Source: Apoderus coryli (taxonomy: Eukaryota > Arthropoda > Insecta > Coleoptera > Attelabidae). From it: 64,000 bases of DNA. The position numbers and the translations under genes are program-made. Positions 11,697 through 21,600 of this stretch are shown here, piece by piece (position 1 is the first letter of the stretch; the number at the start of each line of letters is the position of its first letter). The DNA lies in the NCBI GenBank assembly GCA_911728435.2, contig OU452199.1:5032860-5096859 (forward strand), given 5' to 3'. Under the pieces are notes generated by a model. The model was not told where the DNA came from, made no database searches, and saw only the letters and a program-made list of their open reading frames with translations.

Positions 11697-11897
11697 ACGC
11701 GCTTAATCACTGAACTTCGGAAACGTGCAAAAACACCAGGATTATTGCGGATTTGTTGATCAGCTGCCCCCAATTTGTAGTCGTAACTGCTGTTCATCAA
11801 TTCATCACCAATCTCCGTTTCATGTAGATCTAAAATTGTTATTATTTTACATAACTCGTTCATGTTTTACAACAGGAACTTCTCGCGCATCACTCAT
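11697..11897 (-). pseudogene. possible first exon within the TIR element (unrecognised)
   Basis: On the minus strand an ATG at 11897 opens MSDAREVPVVKHERV. After a 1-2 base shift the frame continues KIITILDLHETEIGDELMN... to FRSSVIKR, followed by GTAAAT, which could be a splice donor. The sequence looks coding but matches no family I recognise. It lies upstream, in transcription direction, of the exon-like block at 11437-11530, so both may belong to one transposon-borne gene. Confidence 0.3.
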
Positions 11898-12157
11898 CAC
11901 AATAATAATATATAGGCCTACAACCTATACCGTAAATTGTTGTGAAAACGATAAGGAATGCTTCAAATTGTTTCTTAAAGTTACGCTAATTCGGTCGTTC
12001 ACTTTCATCACAAAATTTAAACAAACAAATCATAGATAAGTGTTTATTGAAACAAATAAAAAATACGGTTTATAATCTTACGGTATAAACCTGCATTATA
12101 ATCTGATAAATATTTTGGGAATTTGTTTTTGCAAAGCATCAATTTTATTATTAACGA

Positions 12158-12219
12158 ATACACTGTTACATCTTTACTTACTGTTAATATACACTGTTAC
12201 ATCTTTACTTACTGTTAAT
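12158..12219 (+). repeat. 31-bp tandem duplication
   Basis: Two identical adjacent copies of a unit starting ATACACTGTTACATC (12158-12188, 12189-12219). Confidence 0.9.
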
Positions 12220-12337
12220 AGCAAAAAATAACAACTAACTTGTGCAAGTTACATTGACATACAAAAGATATTTGACAGTTCACAATATCCTGAAAACTAA
12301 AACAAAGTAGAATTCACACCATGACCGATTATAACCG

Positions 12338-12403
12338 GTTTAACTATTTGCATTCACGCGACCCCGGTTATAACCGGGGTCGCGTGAATGCAAATAGTTA
12401 AAC
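12338..12403. repeat. 66-bp perfect palindrome
   Basis: Arms of 33 bp with no spacer, centred between 12370 and 12371 (CCCCGGTTA|TAACCGGGG), no mismatch. It is followed directly by a second hairpin at 12402-12427 (11-bp arms, 4-nt loop ACAC). It lies within the element 11115-13055. Confidence 0.97.
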
Positions 12404-13059
12404 AGCTAACATACACATGTTAGCTGTGACATTATATTTTCTTTACGGTTTCACAATATGTGTGTTATAAACTTGGCAACACGTTAGGCTGTTGGTTGAC
12501 AGATGACGTCGAATTTGTCTGCACTCTGCACAATAGATCATGCAGATGTTATTAACCTTTGATATTTTATTATTTTTGTGTTTACATTTTCGTCTCGATT
12601 GGAAATAACGCATTAAATAAATTAAAACAAGCATTTTACATTTTAGTCTGGGTTTTAGTGTGCTTCCGGCAATGTTTAGTTAGTGTGGTCAAAATGCGAA
12701 AATATCGTTTTAGACGTTTGCAAAAACGAAGGAATTATCTACAATTTGGAGTATTCCAGATTGATTTTTATTGATCAAGTATTACAAGACAAAGCCAGCG
12801 CCGCTACAGCTGGCTATAATAGTTTAATATTTCGTTAAATTTCAAATAAACCGGCATCATCGAATATTAAAAAACTGTGCCGGCATTTAGTGTATTTCTC
12901 GTGTTTTTAGTGTATTCAATAAGTGTGCGAAAATATCGCGTTAGGAGTTTGTTGTTTGCAAAAACGAGGAAGTAATGTACAATTCTGCAGTAGTAAAGAT
13001 GGATTTCCTGAGCATGTGGATAACATTTTTGTACTGAGTGATAGTTCACCCTGTATAAA

Positions 13060-13720
13060 TTCCTGTTGCATTGCCCTGTGTATGAATCTCGATCTGACCC
13101 TCTAGCTATTTTGATGGTCTCCAATTCCCAAACGCTTATTATTATTATTACATTACTAAGAAACTAGGACGGACCCACATTATAAATTCGCTTACTCCCT
13201 TTCTAATATGTTCCTCTTGTTGTTGTTTACCCATATTACTTACCTTCTGTGCCCAAACTAAAAACAGATCGATTCGATTATATTAAATTTCATAGCGTGT
13301 GGTCTAGAAACTCGCTTTCGACTCCCTCAGCCACAGAGATAAGTTTTCGTTCTGCCCTGGGATGCGGTGCTCCACTGTCTATACCCATACATACACTTTG
13401 CTGAAATAAACGGTGGAAAACTTGATCGGATATTACATTTTACTTTTATCAGAAAAGTTTCCACAACTATGTTTCCATTGAATATGAAATTGTAAGACTG
13501 AAATAGCTGCTGTAGGCATAGGCGTTGATCGCCAATAATTTTTTCCTTTAGTAATGGAAAAGTTTGTTCTGCAGATTATGTGACAGTGGAATTGCTGCTA
13601 AATATGTAAAATGTGGTGACTTTTGTTTACCTTAATTTCGATAGATGTTAAATAAATCGTTTATTAGTGCTTTCAAACCAACATGGTTTTACACAAATCA
13701 AACAAACAAGTAAAAATATA
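13060..13720. other. gene-less region
   Basis: AT-rich, with a short ATT microsatellite near 13136-13150. No coding signal recognised. Confidence 0.4.
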
Positions 13721-13722
13721 TA

Positions 13723-15018
13723 ATGCGTCTGCCAGATAACTTTTTGTTTTGAAAATGCTATAAAAGAAAAACTGCTGAATATTTTCTCAAATTTCTTTTT
13801 TGATTTGAAAGTACAATCCTTCCGGTTAATAATGACAAATAATTTCATTCAAATGGCTGCCTCGGCTGGCCATGCAGTAGCCTACACGATCGGTCCAATT
13901 TTTAAGCACATTATCGATTGTGTGCAGCTCACCAATGGCTTCACGAATATTGTCCTTTAAAGCGTCAATTGTCTCTGGCTTGTCGGCGTAACACTTATCT
14001 TTGACGGCACCCCACAAATAATAGTCCAACGGTGTCAAATCGCAGCTCCGAGGTGGCCAAACGACATCAGCTCTGCGGCTGATAATGCGATATTCAAAAA
14101 CAGGGCGCAAAACATCGAGTGTAGCTTCGGCTGTGTGGCACGTAGCGCCGTCCTGTTGAAACCAAATGTTGCCAATATCCTCCTCTTCAATTTTTGTGAA
14201 CAAAAATTCGTTCAAGATGGCCCGATAACGATCGCCATTGACTGTAACGGCCACTGCTTGCTCATTTTCGAAGAAAAATGGCCCAATTATGCCTCCGGAC
14301 CAAAATCCGCACCAAACAGTGACTCTTTTTGGATGCATCGGCTTTTCAATGTATGCGTGCGGGTTTTCTGTGCCCCAAATGCGACAATTTTGCTTGTTTA
14401 CATACCCGCCAAGATCAAAATGAGCCTCATCTGAAAAGATGATTTTTTCGGCAAAATTGGCATCTTCTGTAAGTCGATCGCAGGCCCATTGAGCGAAGCG
14501 AAAACGAATTGGATGGTCAGTTGGCTTCAACTCCTGAACCAATTGTACTTTGTATGGCGTCATACCAAGGTCTTTATGCAAAATTCGTCTCAATGATGTC
14601 TCCGAAATGTTCAATTGTTGAGACCGACGGTGAATTGATGTTGATGGCGCTTCACGCACACTTTCTGCCACAGCAGCAATATTCTCGGGTGTACGCACTG
14701 TTTTTGGCTTTTCACGCTTTGGTTTATCGATGAGGATGCCAGTTTCTTTCACTTTTTTCACGAGATAACGAATATACGGAGCTGGCGGTGCTTCTCTTCT
14801 TCCAAAATCCGTACGCAATTTTCGCACACATTCTGCAACATTACCATGATTTTCAAAGTAATGTCGCAATATTTCCCAGCGTTGTTCAAGCGTATACACA
14901 ACCATATTCGTTCAGCGGAAGGATAAAACTAACTATCTGTCAAATCAGACATGAGCTAAGTGTTACCCTTCACGAAATAAGCACTAGTTGAAAAAAAAAC
15001 GTTAGATGGCGGACCCGA
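13723..15018 (-). mobile_element. rosa-type (DD41D) Tc1/mariner transposon
   Basis: A 1296-bp element flanked by TA on both sides (13721-13722 and 15019-15020). The ends are imperfect inverted repeats: 12 of the first 18 positions agree, including GCC and TAAC, followed by a T-run on both sides. It contains one full-length transposase frame. It sits beside the 3' end of the minus-strand LINE at 15021-15868. The boundary call rests on the TA pair and the weak terminal repeats. Confidence 0.7.
13826..14905 (-). CDS. DD41D (rosa-like) transposase
   Basis: Uninterrupted 359-codon transposase. The N-terminus (about 1-125) is a paired helix-turn-helix DNA-binding region. The catalytic acidic residues are D159 (in SDEAHFDLGG), D252 (in QQDGATCH) and D294 (in LTPLDYYLWG), with 41 residues between the last two. 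That spacing defines the DD41D group founded by rosa of Ceratitis, distinct from mariner DD34D and Tc1 DD34E. WCGFWSGGIIGPFFF at 198-212 is the usual block between the first and second Asp. The start Met (MVVYTLEQRW) fits the family. No stop or frameshift interrupts the frame, so the protein may be functional. Activity cannot be judged from sequence. Confidence 0.9.
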   Translation of the reverse strand: MVVYTLEQRWEILRHYFENHGNVAECVRKLRTDFGRREAPPAPYIRYLVKKVKETGILIDKPKREKPKTVRTPENIAAVAESVREAPSTSIHRRSQQLNISETSLRRILHKDLGMTPYKVQLVQELKPTDHPIRFRFAQWACDRLTEDANFAEKIIFSDEAHFDLGGYVNKQNCRIWGTENPHAYIEKPMHPKRVTVWCGFWSGGIIGPFFFENEQAVAVTVNGDRYRAILNEFLFTKIEEEDIGNIWFQQDGATCHTAEATLDVLRPVFEYRIISRRADVVWPPRSCDLTPLDYYLWGAVKDKCYADKPETIDALKDNIREAIGELHTIDNVLKNWTDRVGYCMASRGSHLNEIICHY

Positions 15019-15020
15019 TA

Positions 15021-15868
15021 CTTAGTGAATAAACTACAATACAATAATTACAGTAGACAACTTAAAGACAAAAATTTGTGACATACAGAACAAACATTAT
15101 ACATTAAAATATATTTGTACAGTTTAAAAATTCATGAACACTATAAAAGGCTTCGTTCAGTAGAAACTCCTTAACCCTGTTTGAAAAACTTGATGTTGAT
15201 AATGTTCTTAATTCATTCGGCATTTTGTTATAGAACACAGGGCCATAGTAATTGAAGGCATTTCGGTTTCTTGACAGATATATTATTTCGCGATAATTTA
15301 GGCCAAGCATTGATCGAATTGCGCGCCTCTGTATTTGAAAAACGCTACTGGCATGGCTCGAGTGCCCCCAGTTCAGAATTGCATAATATGACATAGCGCT
15401 CTGAAATAAGGCAAAATATGTTGTTCTTAGAACGCTAATAGACACCTCGTCCCTCAGGCTGCCCAACAGGTAGACGATCTTACACAGCTTGCCGGAAACG
15501 CTTTCAACATGCTGATCCCAACACAATCTCGCATCAAGCACAGTATCCAAAAACTTAACTCCTGAAGGGTTGTCTATGTCCCGAATATCGCGAGGCGAAA
15601 ATATAATTGTTTCTGTTTTAGATTGATTTAAACACAGCTTATTAGCCTCAAACCAGTCGGAAGCCCTCGACCGCACCTCCCGCAACTGATTTTGAAGACT
15701 TCCGAGGCTACTGGACACTCTGAGCATTGTCGTGTCATCCGCGAATAGTCTAAAATGAGTGTCCCTGACTGATGCCGTGATCGTGAATAGTGGACTGTAT
15801 TGCGATCTTTTATCGATATATAGAATTAATACAACAGAAGTAAAAGCCACCAAAAATTTACTTACCAA
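15021..15868 (-). pseudogene. LINE reverse transcriptase 3' half with internal deletion
   Basis: Non-LTR reverse transcriptase remnant: FRLFADDTTML (catalytic Asp pair), KTETIIFSP, a thumb with DARLCWDQHVE, and the C-terminal YGPVFYNKMPNEL...EAFYSVHEFL typical of this Jockey/CR1-like family. Compared with the related copy at 47157-47978, the stretch between LGLNYRE and LSRNRNAFNYYGP is missing, about 60 residues, so this copy carries an internal in-frame deletion. The upstream part of the same domain appears about 280 bp away at 16150-16285, separated by unrelated sequence. Confidence 0.75.
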
Positions 15869-16149
15869 TTTGTTATTTGCGTTGTAGCTGCGAGGCCCCG
15901 GTTTAGATATATTATTTGCTTCTTCAAATAATTATTCTCTATAACCATTCGTCACCATCACAAATCGACCATAATTAAAAAATATACTTGAATTATAATA
16001 ATATTGTTAACGTATATTTTCTAACGACAATTAATTTTCAACTGTTTATTAAAACCGTCGTGTCGCGTCGTCCTTCTCCGCGCAGGATCAGTCAAAATTT
16101 GGTGTTATCATATTAAATGAAAAGTACTAGGCAACTAAACATATAAATT

Positions 16150-16285
16150 AGCGGATTATGCGCTAACACTGACATAACCTGGAAGATCATTAACGTATAT
16201 AAGAGATAGCAAAGGCCCTAACATAGAGCCCTGTGGGACACCATGTCTAATCAAGGACATATCAGACAAAACGTTGTTCTAAAAT
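16150..16285 (-). pseudogene. LINE reverse transcriptase fragment (GVPQGS block)
   Basis: Minus strand reads [28 protein letters not shown], the palm segment that should directly precede FADD. It is collinear with and probably part of the copy at 15021-15868; the intervening 15869-16149 would then be an insertion. It ends at a MITE (16288). Confidence 0.65.
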
Positions 16286-16287
16286 GT

Positions 16288-16463
16288 GACTATTATCACG
16301 TCACGTGACATCACATGCTAGTACACAATGTCACGGCACCTTCGAATAGGTCTAGAAGTAGACTACTCATAATAATATGCAATAAAAATGTCCTGTGACC
16401 GTGATAGCATGTGATATTTTACCGATGTGACAAAACGTGACCTCACGTGACGTGATAATGGTC
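16288..16463. mobile_element. 176-bp MITE with ~20-bp terminal inverted repeats
   Basis: Left end GACTATTATCACGTCACGTGA; right end, inverse strand, GACCATTATCACGTCACGTGA: 20 of 21 positions agree. TGT flanks both sides, possibly a 3-bp target duplication. Non-coding. Each terminal repeat contains a CACGTG palindrome. Confidence 0.7.
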
Positions 16464-17026
16464 TGTCTGCGTCTTTACCATAACTGCGGAACGTTTTTTA
16501 TTTATTTGTTTAAGTGTATAATATACTGAAACAATTCTCATTTTGTTTCATTTACATAAAATAACATTTACTTTACCAAAACGTAATGTCGTTATTTGTT
16601 ATTACAACTTTCAGCACCAAGCTACAGCAGAATATAAAAGTACGTAGACACTATACCTATATAGAATGTTGTGTAGATGCAATTATTATTATCGTATACA
16701 ACACAAAACGAATAAAGTTCAAGCAAACAATAACAAACCGTGACATAGAGAACGATCTGTGTGAGTGTTGTGGAGAAAAATGAGTTTATATAATAATATA
16801 CCCTGTTTAAGAAAAATATTTTTGTATAATACTCATTTGCATATTATAATGATTCTTGATTACAAACAAAAAATGGGGCATAAATATCTACAAAGAGAGA
16901 TTTAAAATAAAGGAAGAAACTCACACACTCTGGCGAAAATTTCCTGGCTTTATATTCCTTGAGAACTTTGTCGCCTGGATCAACATATGACCAAATTGGG
17001 CCTCGAAGATTTCCATCCCCTAATTT

Positions 17027-17371
17027 TCACAAATATTTCCGCAATACTCGGTCTAAAACACATACAGATGGGAAAAATTTCTTTATAATACGGATACTAT
17101 AGGTGACGCTATTTAACTTTTTGCTTAGGTCATAAATATGAAGTGACCAATTTAGTTTGGAGTCAAGCTTGACGCCAAGGAAATCAATCTCTTCAGACAA
17201 ATCAAAGTCCTCTTGAAAACAATCAATTTTTAAATTTCTGTAATCAGAATCATTACTAGATTTAAATAACATAAACTGTGTTTTCTTTTGAATTAGGATC
17301 ATATTATTATTATTCTCCAACCAGTTCTTATATTCAAAAACATTCATAAGTTCAATTGAATATTTGTACAC
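17027..17371 (-). pseudogene. LINE reverse transcriptase thumb fragment
   Basis: Minus strand encodes KNWLENNNNMILIQKKTQFM...IDFLGVKLDSKLNWSLHI, the region after FADD in Jockey/CR1-group LINEs (KTxF...LGVxLDxxLxW). Neither the catalytic palm nor the C-terminus is present. Family assignment rests on this short block. Confidence 0.55.
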
Positions 17372-17423
17372 AATAATGTAAATTAAATAATAATTTTAGC
17401 TGTTTTCAGCATTATTTTGTATA

Positions 17424-17899
17424 CAATGTGTCCAGGGATAGAGGTTGGAGAGGAAAAACTTTTTTATTTGTCGATTTAGAAGAAACAATCATTCGTTATA
17501 AAAACGTCTGCTTGTGTCGAAACTACAATTTCAAATACCAAATTTACGATTACTATACAGGGTATATCAAAAATTTTTAATTATTTTGATTTTTTTGTTT
17601 TTTTTTTTAATTTTATGAAAATATTTTCAAAACCGTGATTTATTACACCAATTGTGCAAAAAACGCTAATAAACTTTTTTCTCAAAGTGGTTAATTTCAT
17701 AGCTACTATTAAAATAATAAAATTAAAAATACAAGAAAATCAAAATCATTAAAAATAATATTTTTGATATACCCTGTATAGTAATCGTAAATTTGGTATT
17801 TGAATTTGTAGTTTTGACACAAGCAGACGTTTTTATAAAGAATGACTTTTTCTTCTAAATCTACAAATAAAAAAGTTTTTCTTCTTCCAAACTCTATCC
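17424..17899. mobile_element. foldback MITE, copy 1
   Basis: Long inverted repeats of about 150-175 bp start at CAATGTGTCCA (left) and end near CCAAACTCTATC (right), and include AAAACGTCTGCTTGTG and a TATACAGGGTATATC block, around an AT-rich centre. Non-coding. The right end lacks the last 13 or so bases present in copy 2, where copy 2 abuts it. Confidence 0.8.
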
Positions 17900-18164
17900 A
17901 ATGTGTCCACGGATAGAGTTTGGAAGAGCAAAAACTTTTTTATTTGTAGATTTAGAAGAAAAACTCATTCTTTATAAAAACGTCTGCTTGTGTCAAAAAT
18001 ACAATTTCGAGTACGAAATTTACGATTACTATACAGGGTATATCAAAAAATCAAATTGTAGTTTCGACACAAGCAGACGTTTTTATAAAGAATGACTTTT
18101 TCTTCTAAATCGACAAATAAAAAAGTTTTTCCTCTTCCAAACTCTATTATCCGTGGACACATTG
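17900..18164. mobile_element. foldback MITE, copy 2
   Basis: Second, shorter copy in direct tandem: CAATGTGTCCACGG at the left end, CCGTGGACACATTG at the right end, about 100-bp inverted repeats and almost no spacer. A short ORF over it is not a gene. The BEL element is inserted at its right tip, and its last five bases CATTG are the BEL target duplication. Confidence 0.8.
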
Positions 18165-18566
18165 TGTTTTGAGTTTGATGTGAATATTATTGGAATTTCA
18201 CGTGTGATAATAGAAAATACGTAGATATATAAACACAATGTTAATTAAAAACATATAACTACTATTTATTAACTATTAACATTAAAAGTAACAAGATGAT
18301 TATAATTCGTATAATATAAATTTGAAAATGTTTGAAATAATAAAATACGTGTGTGTTAATGCAAAGAAAGTCAAAATCAGAATGTCTTTTCGCGCTTTTT
18401 GATTTGTCTTTCGCCGCTCTATTTTAGAACGAAATTTAGCAGCGGTCGCTATGACAACGTATGCAGGTGTTCATAACCGAGAGTAAAAATCCCCAATACA
18501 GGGTCGGCACAAGTAAAAGCTACATTAATTGTCCCAACTTTTCTGCTTATTTAATAAGATTAAACA
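18165..18566 (-). repeat. 3' LTR of the BEL element
   Basis: 402 bp, TG...CA boundaries, same sequence as 24344-24745 at an offset of 6179. Confidence 0.96.
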
Positions 18567-18579
18567 TGCCGCCCGCCTT
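18567..18579 (-). promoter_or_regulatory. polypurine tract of the BEL element
   Basis: AAGGCGGGCGGCA on the minus strand lies directly before the 3' LTR, the position of the plus-strand primer. It is purine-rich but broken by two C residues. Confidence 0.55.
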
Positions 18580-18627
18580 GAACGCCTTAACGGCAGTTCA
18601 AAAAAAATAAAATAACTTAAACACTTT

Positions 18628-21600
18628 TCACTCCTGAATAGGAAGCGCGCACAATTTAACTACTGGACGCTTAAACAGTCCGGAGCTGGTTTTCAGTGAT
18701 ACCGCGCGCACTACGCCGTCTTGTCCGGGGTGAAGTGCACTTACACGTCCAAGAGTCCACTTCAATGGAGGTAGACCATCTTCTTTAATTAAAACCAACG
18801 TTCCAATTTTCAATAACGTTGGAAAATTGCTTTTCCATTTGGTTCTTTGTTGCAAAGATGAAATATATTCTTTTGACCAACGTGACCAGAAGCTTTGGAT
18901 TATTTGCTGCACCCTTTGGAATCGTGATAACATGTTTTGCTTCACATCCATTAGATTATTGTCAGGAGCAGACGTCAACGGTACTCCAATTAAAAAATGT
19001 GCAGGCGTGAGGGGTAAAAGGTCTGAAGGATCATTGGAGAGGGGGTAAAGAGGTCTAGAATTAAGACATGCCTCAATTTGCGTTAAAACTGTGTAAAATT
19101 CTTCATAAGATAGAATAGTATTACCAACAACGCGTTTTAAATGAAATTTAACCGATTTCACTCCTGCCTCCCAAACACCTCCAAAATGCGGAGATAAGGG
19201 TGGTATGAATTTCCAGGTAATTCCTTCATTGCAGAGTGTGTCAATAATTTTGTCACTCTTATTAACTAAAAATGTTTTAATTTCATTATTCGCTCCAACA
19301 AAAGTGCTTCCATTATCAGACAGTATGGATGTACATTTACCTCGACGTGCAATGAAGCGTCTCAAAGCTGCTAAGAAACACTCAGAAGTCAAACTGCTTA
19401 CTACTTCTAAATGTAAGGCCTTAGTAGCCAGGCAAATGAAAAGAGCTATGTAAGCCTTAGTAGTTTTGTAATTTCTAGTGGAACGGTCTTTTATAAATAT
19501 AGGTCCAGCATAATCAAGGCCGCAAGATGCAAAGGGCCTGGACGGAGTTAAACGAGACGCGGGCAAATTACCCATTAAGTAATCTTGAGATTTTGGTGAA
19601 GCCCTAAAACAGTGGATACAATCACGTACAATTTTTCTGGCTACATATCGACCAGATAAAGGCCAATACCTTTCCCGCAAAGAGGCAAGTAGTAGTTGTG
19701 GACCAGCATGTTTCAGCTCAATATGTTTATGACGCGATAGAATGGTGGTGAAATTGTGTTTTTGGGGAAGTACAGCTGGGTGTTTTTTGTCAAAATCGAA
19801 ATCCGAATTGTTAATGCGTCCGCCAACTCTAATGATGTCATTTTTATCAAGAAACGGATTTAAATTAAGTAACACGCTCTTGGTGCTAACTTGGCCATGT
19901 CTTTTAAGACTTAGATAGTCATTTGGAAACGATTCTCCCTGCACTAAGCGGATTAAAACGTTTAATGAGTCATTCATTTCGTCACATGAGATCTGCCCAA
20001 ACCGTCTCTCATTTTTAGGTAGAAGTAGATTATCTTTGAATCTCAAAACGTGAGCAAATATTCTTTGAAGTCGTAGAAAAGATGAGCATTTTTTAATTAT
20101 GGTAAAATCAAAATTCCTTGTAGTAAGTAAAACCTTAGGAGGCCGTAGTTCAGGTACTTCAGCTAGTTCGGGTTGTGAATGATTGGGCCAATGTTCCCTT
20201 GTCATTGTAAGCCAAAAGGGCCCATGAAACCAGAAATTCGAATTCAGTAAATTAAGTGGAGGAATTCCTCGTGAAACTAAGTCCGCTGGATTTTCATGTG
20301 TACTGACATAGTGCCAGACATTAGCGGTCACTAGTGATTGAATTTGTGACACACGGTTCGCCACAAAGGTTTTTAATAAATTAGGCGAGGTATTGATCCA
20401 TGCCAGTGCGATATTCGAATCAGACCAGCAAAATGTTTCATCAAACGTAAGCTGATGAAGAGATTGTTTAGCCTTTTGAATGAGTTCGGATAATAACAGG
20501 GCCGCTGAGAGCTCAAGACGAGGCACAGTCAATGGATGTTTTAGAGGGGCTACCCTGGTCTTTGCGCATAATAGGTTACAATAGATGTTTCCAGAAGAAT
20601 CTGTACTTCTTATAAAAATGCAAGCGCCGTAAGCAACTGTAGAAGCATCTGAAAAACCGTGCAACTGGACGGAAGTGGGATTGGCACAAAGAACATGTCG
20701 GGAAATATCAAGATTGTTTAATTTGGTTAATTGAGATTGATATGTGGACCAAATGGTATGTAATTCCATAGGAATAACTTCGTCCCAGGAAATATGTAAT
20801 TTCCATAACTCTTGCAATATTATTTTTGCTGTTATGGTGACTGGAGATAATAATCCTAGAGGATCAAAAATACGTGCAATTGATGAAAGTACTTGGCGTT
20901 TGGTGATTTTAGGTTTTCTATCAAATGATACGATGTTAAAACGTAATGAATCAGAAGTCGGATTCCATATGAGGCCTAAAGTCTTGGTTGTCTCAGATGG
21001 ACCTAATTCTAAAGATAAAGTGTCCTCACTGTCATTTTGAATAGTGGAACAGTTGGATTTCCATTTCCGTAAAGGGAACCCATGTTTGCTAAGTAAGTCG
21101 GTAATTTGAACCTTTATGGTTTTTATTTGTTCTACCGTTGAAGCACCCGTAAGGAGATCGTCAACGTAGAAGTCATTAAGTATAATAGTAGAGATTTCAG
21201 GGAAATTTGAAGAATACATATGCGCAATTTCTTGAACACAACGTATGGCCAAAAAACTAGCAGGAGCAGTGCCATATGTTACTGTGTTAAGTTGGAAAGT
21301 TTGTAATGGGTCATCTGGACTTGATCTCCAAAGTATTTTTTGGAAATGTCTATGATCTTCCCTCACCAGTATCTGGCGGTACATTTTAGCGATGTCCGCA
21401 TTTATGACATAATTATGTTTACGAAATCGTAAAACTATGTTGAAAAGATCATCCTGTAGATTAGGACCAACCATTAATATGTCATTTAATGAGTAACCAC
21501 TGTCAGTTTTCGCAGAGCCATCAAAAACTACCCTGATTTTAGTAGTGGTACTCTCCTCTTTGAAAACGCAGTGATGTGGTAAAAAGAACTCTGAACTTGT

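Larger units (their letters stand above)
11115..13055. mobile_element. 1.94-kb element with ~33-bp terminal inverted repeats
   Basis: The left end 11115-11149 (TACAGGGTGAACTATC... to AAAATCTTA) is repeated in inverse orientation at 13021-13055 with about one mismatch. TA flanks both ends (11113-11114, 13056-13057), suggesting a TA target duplication. Inside are minus-strand exon-like sequences (11437-11900), a 31-bp tandem duplication and a 66-bp perfect palindrome. No transposase motif is recognised, so it is either non-autonomous or belongs to a family I do not know. Confidence 0.7.

Noticed and set aside
17901..18095. ORF in the second foldback MITE
   Set aside because: It is made entirely of MITE terminal repeats and appears antisense in the other arm.
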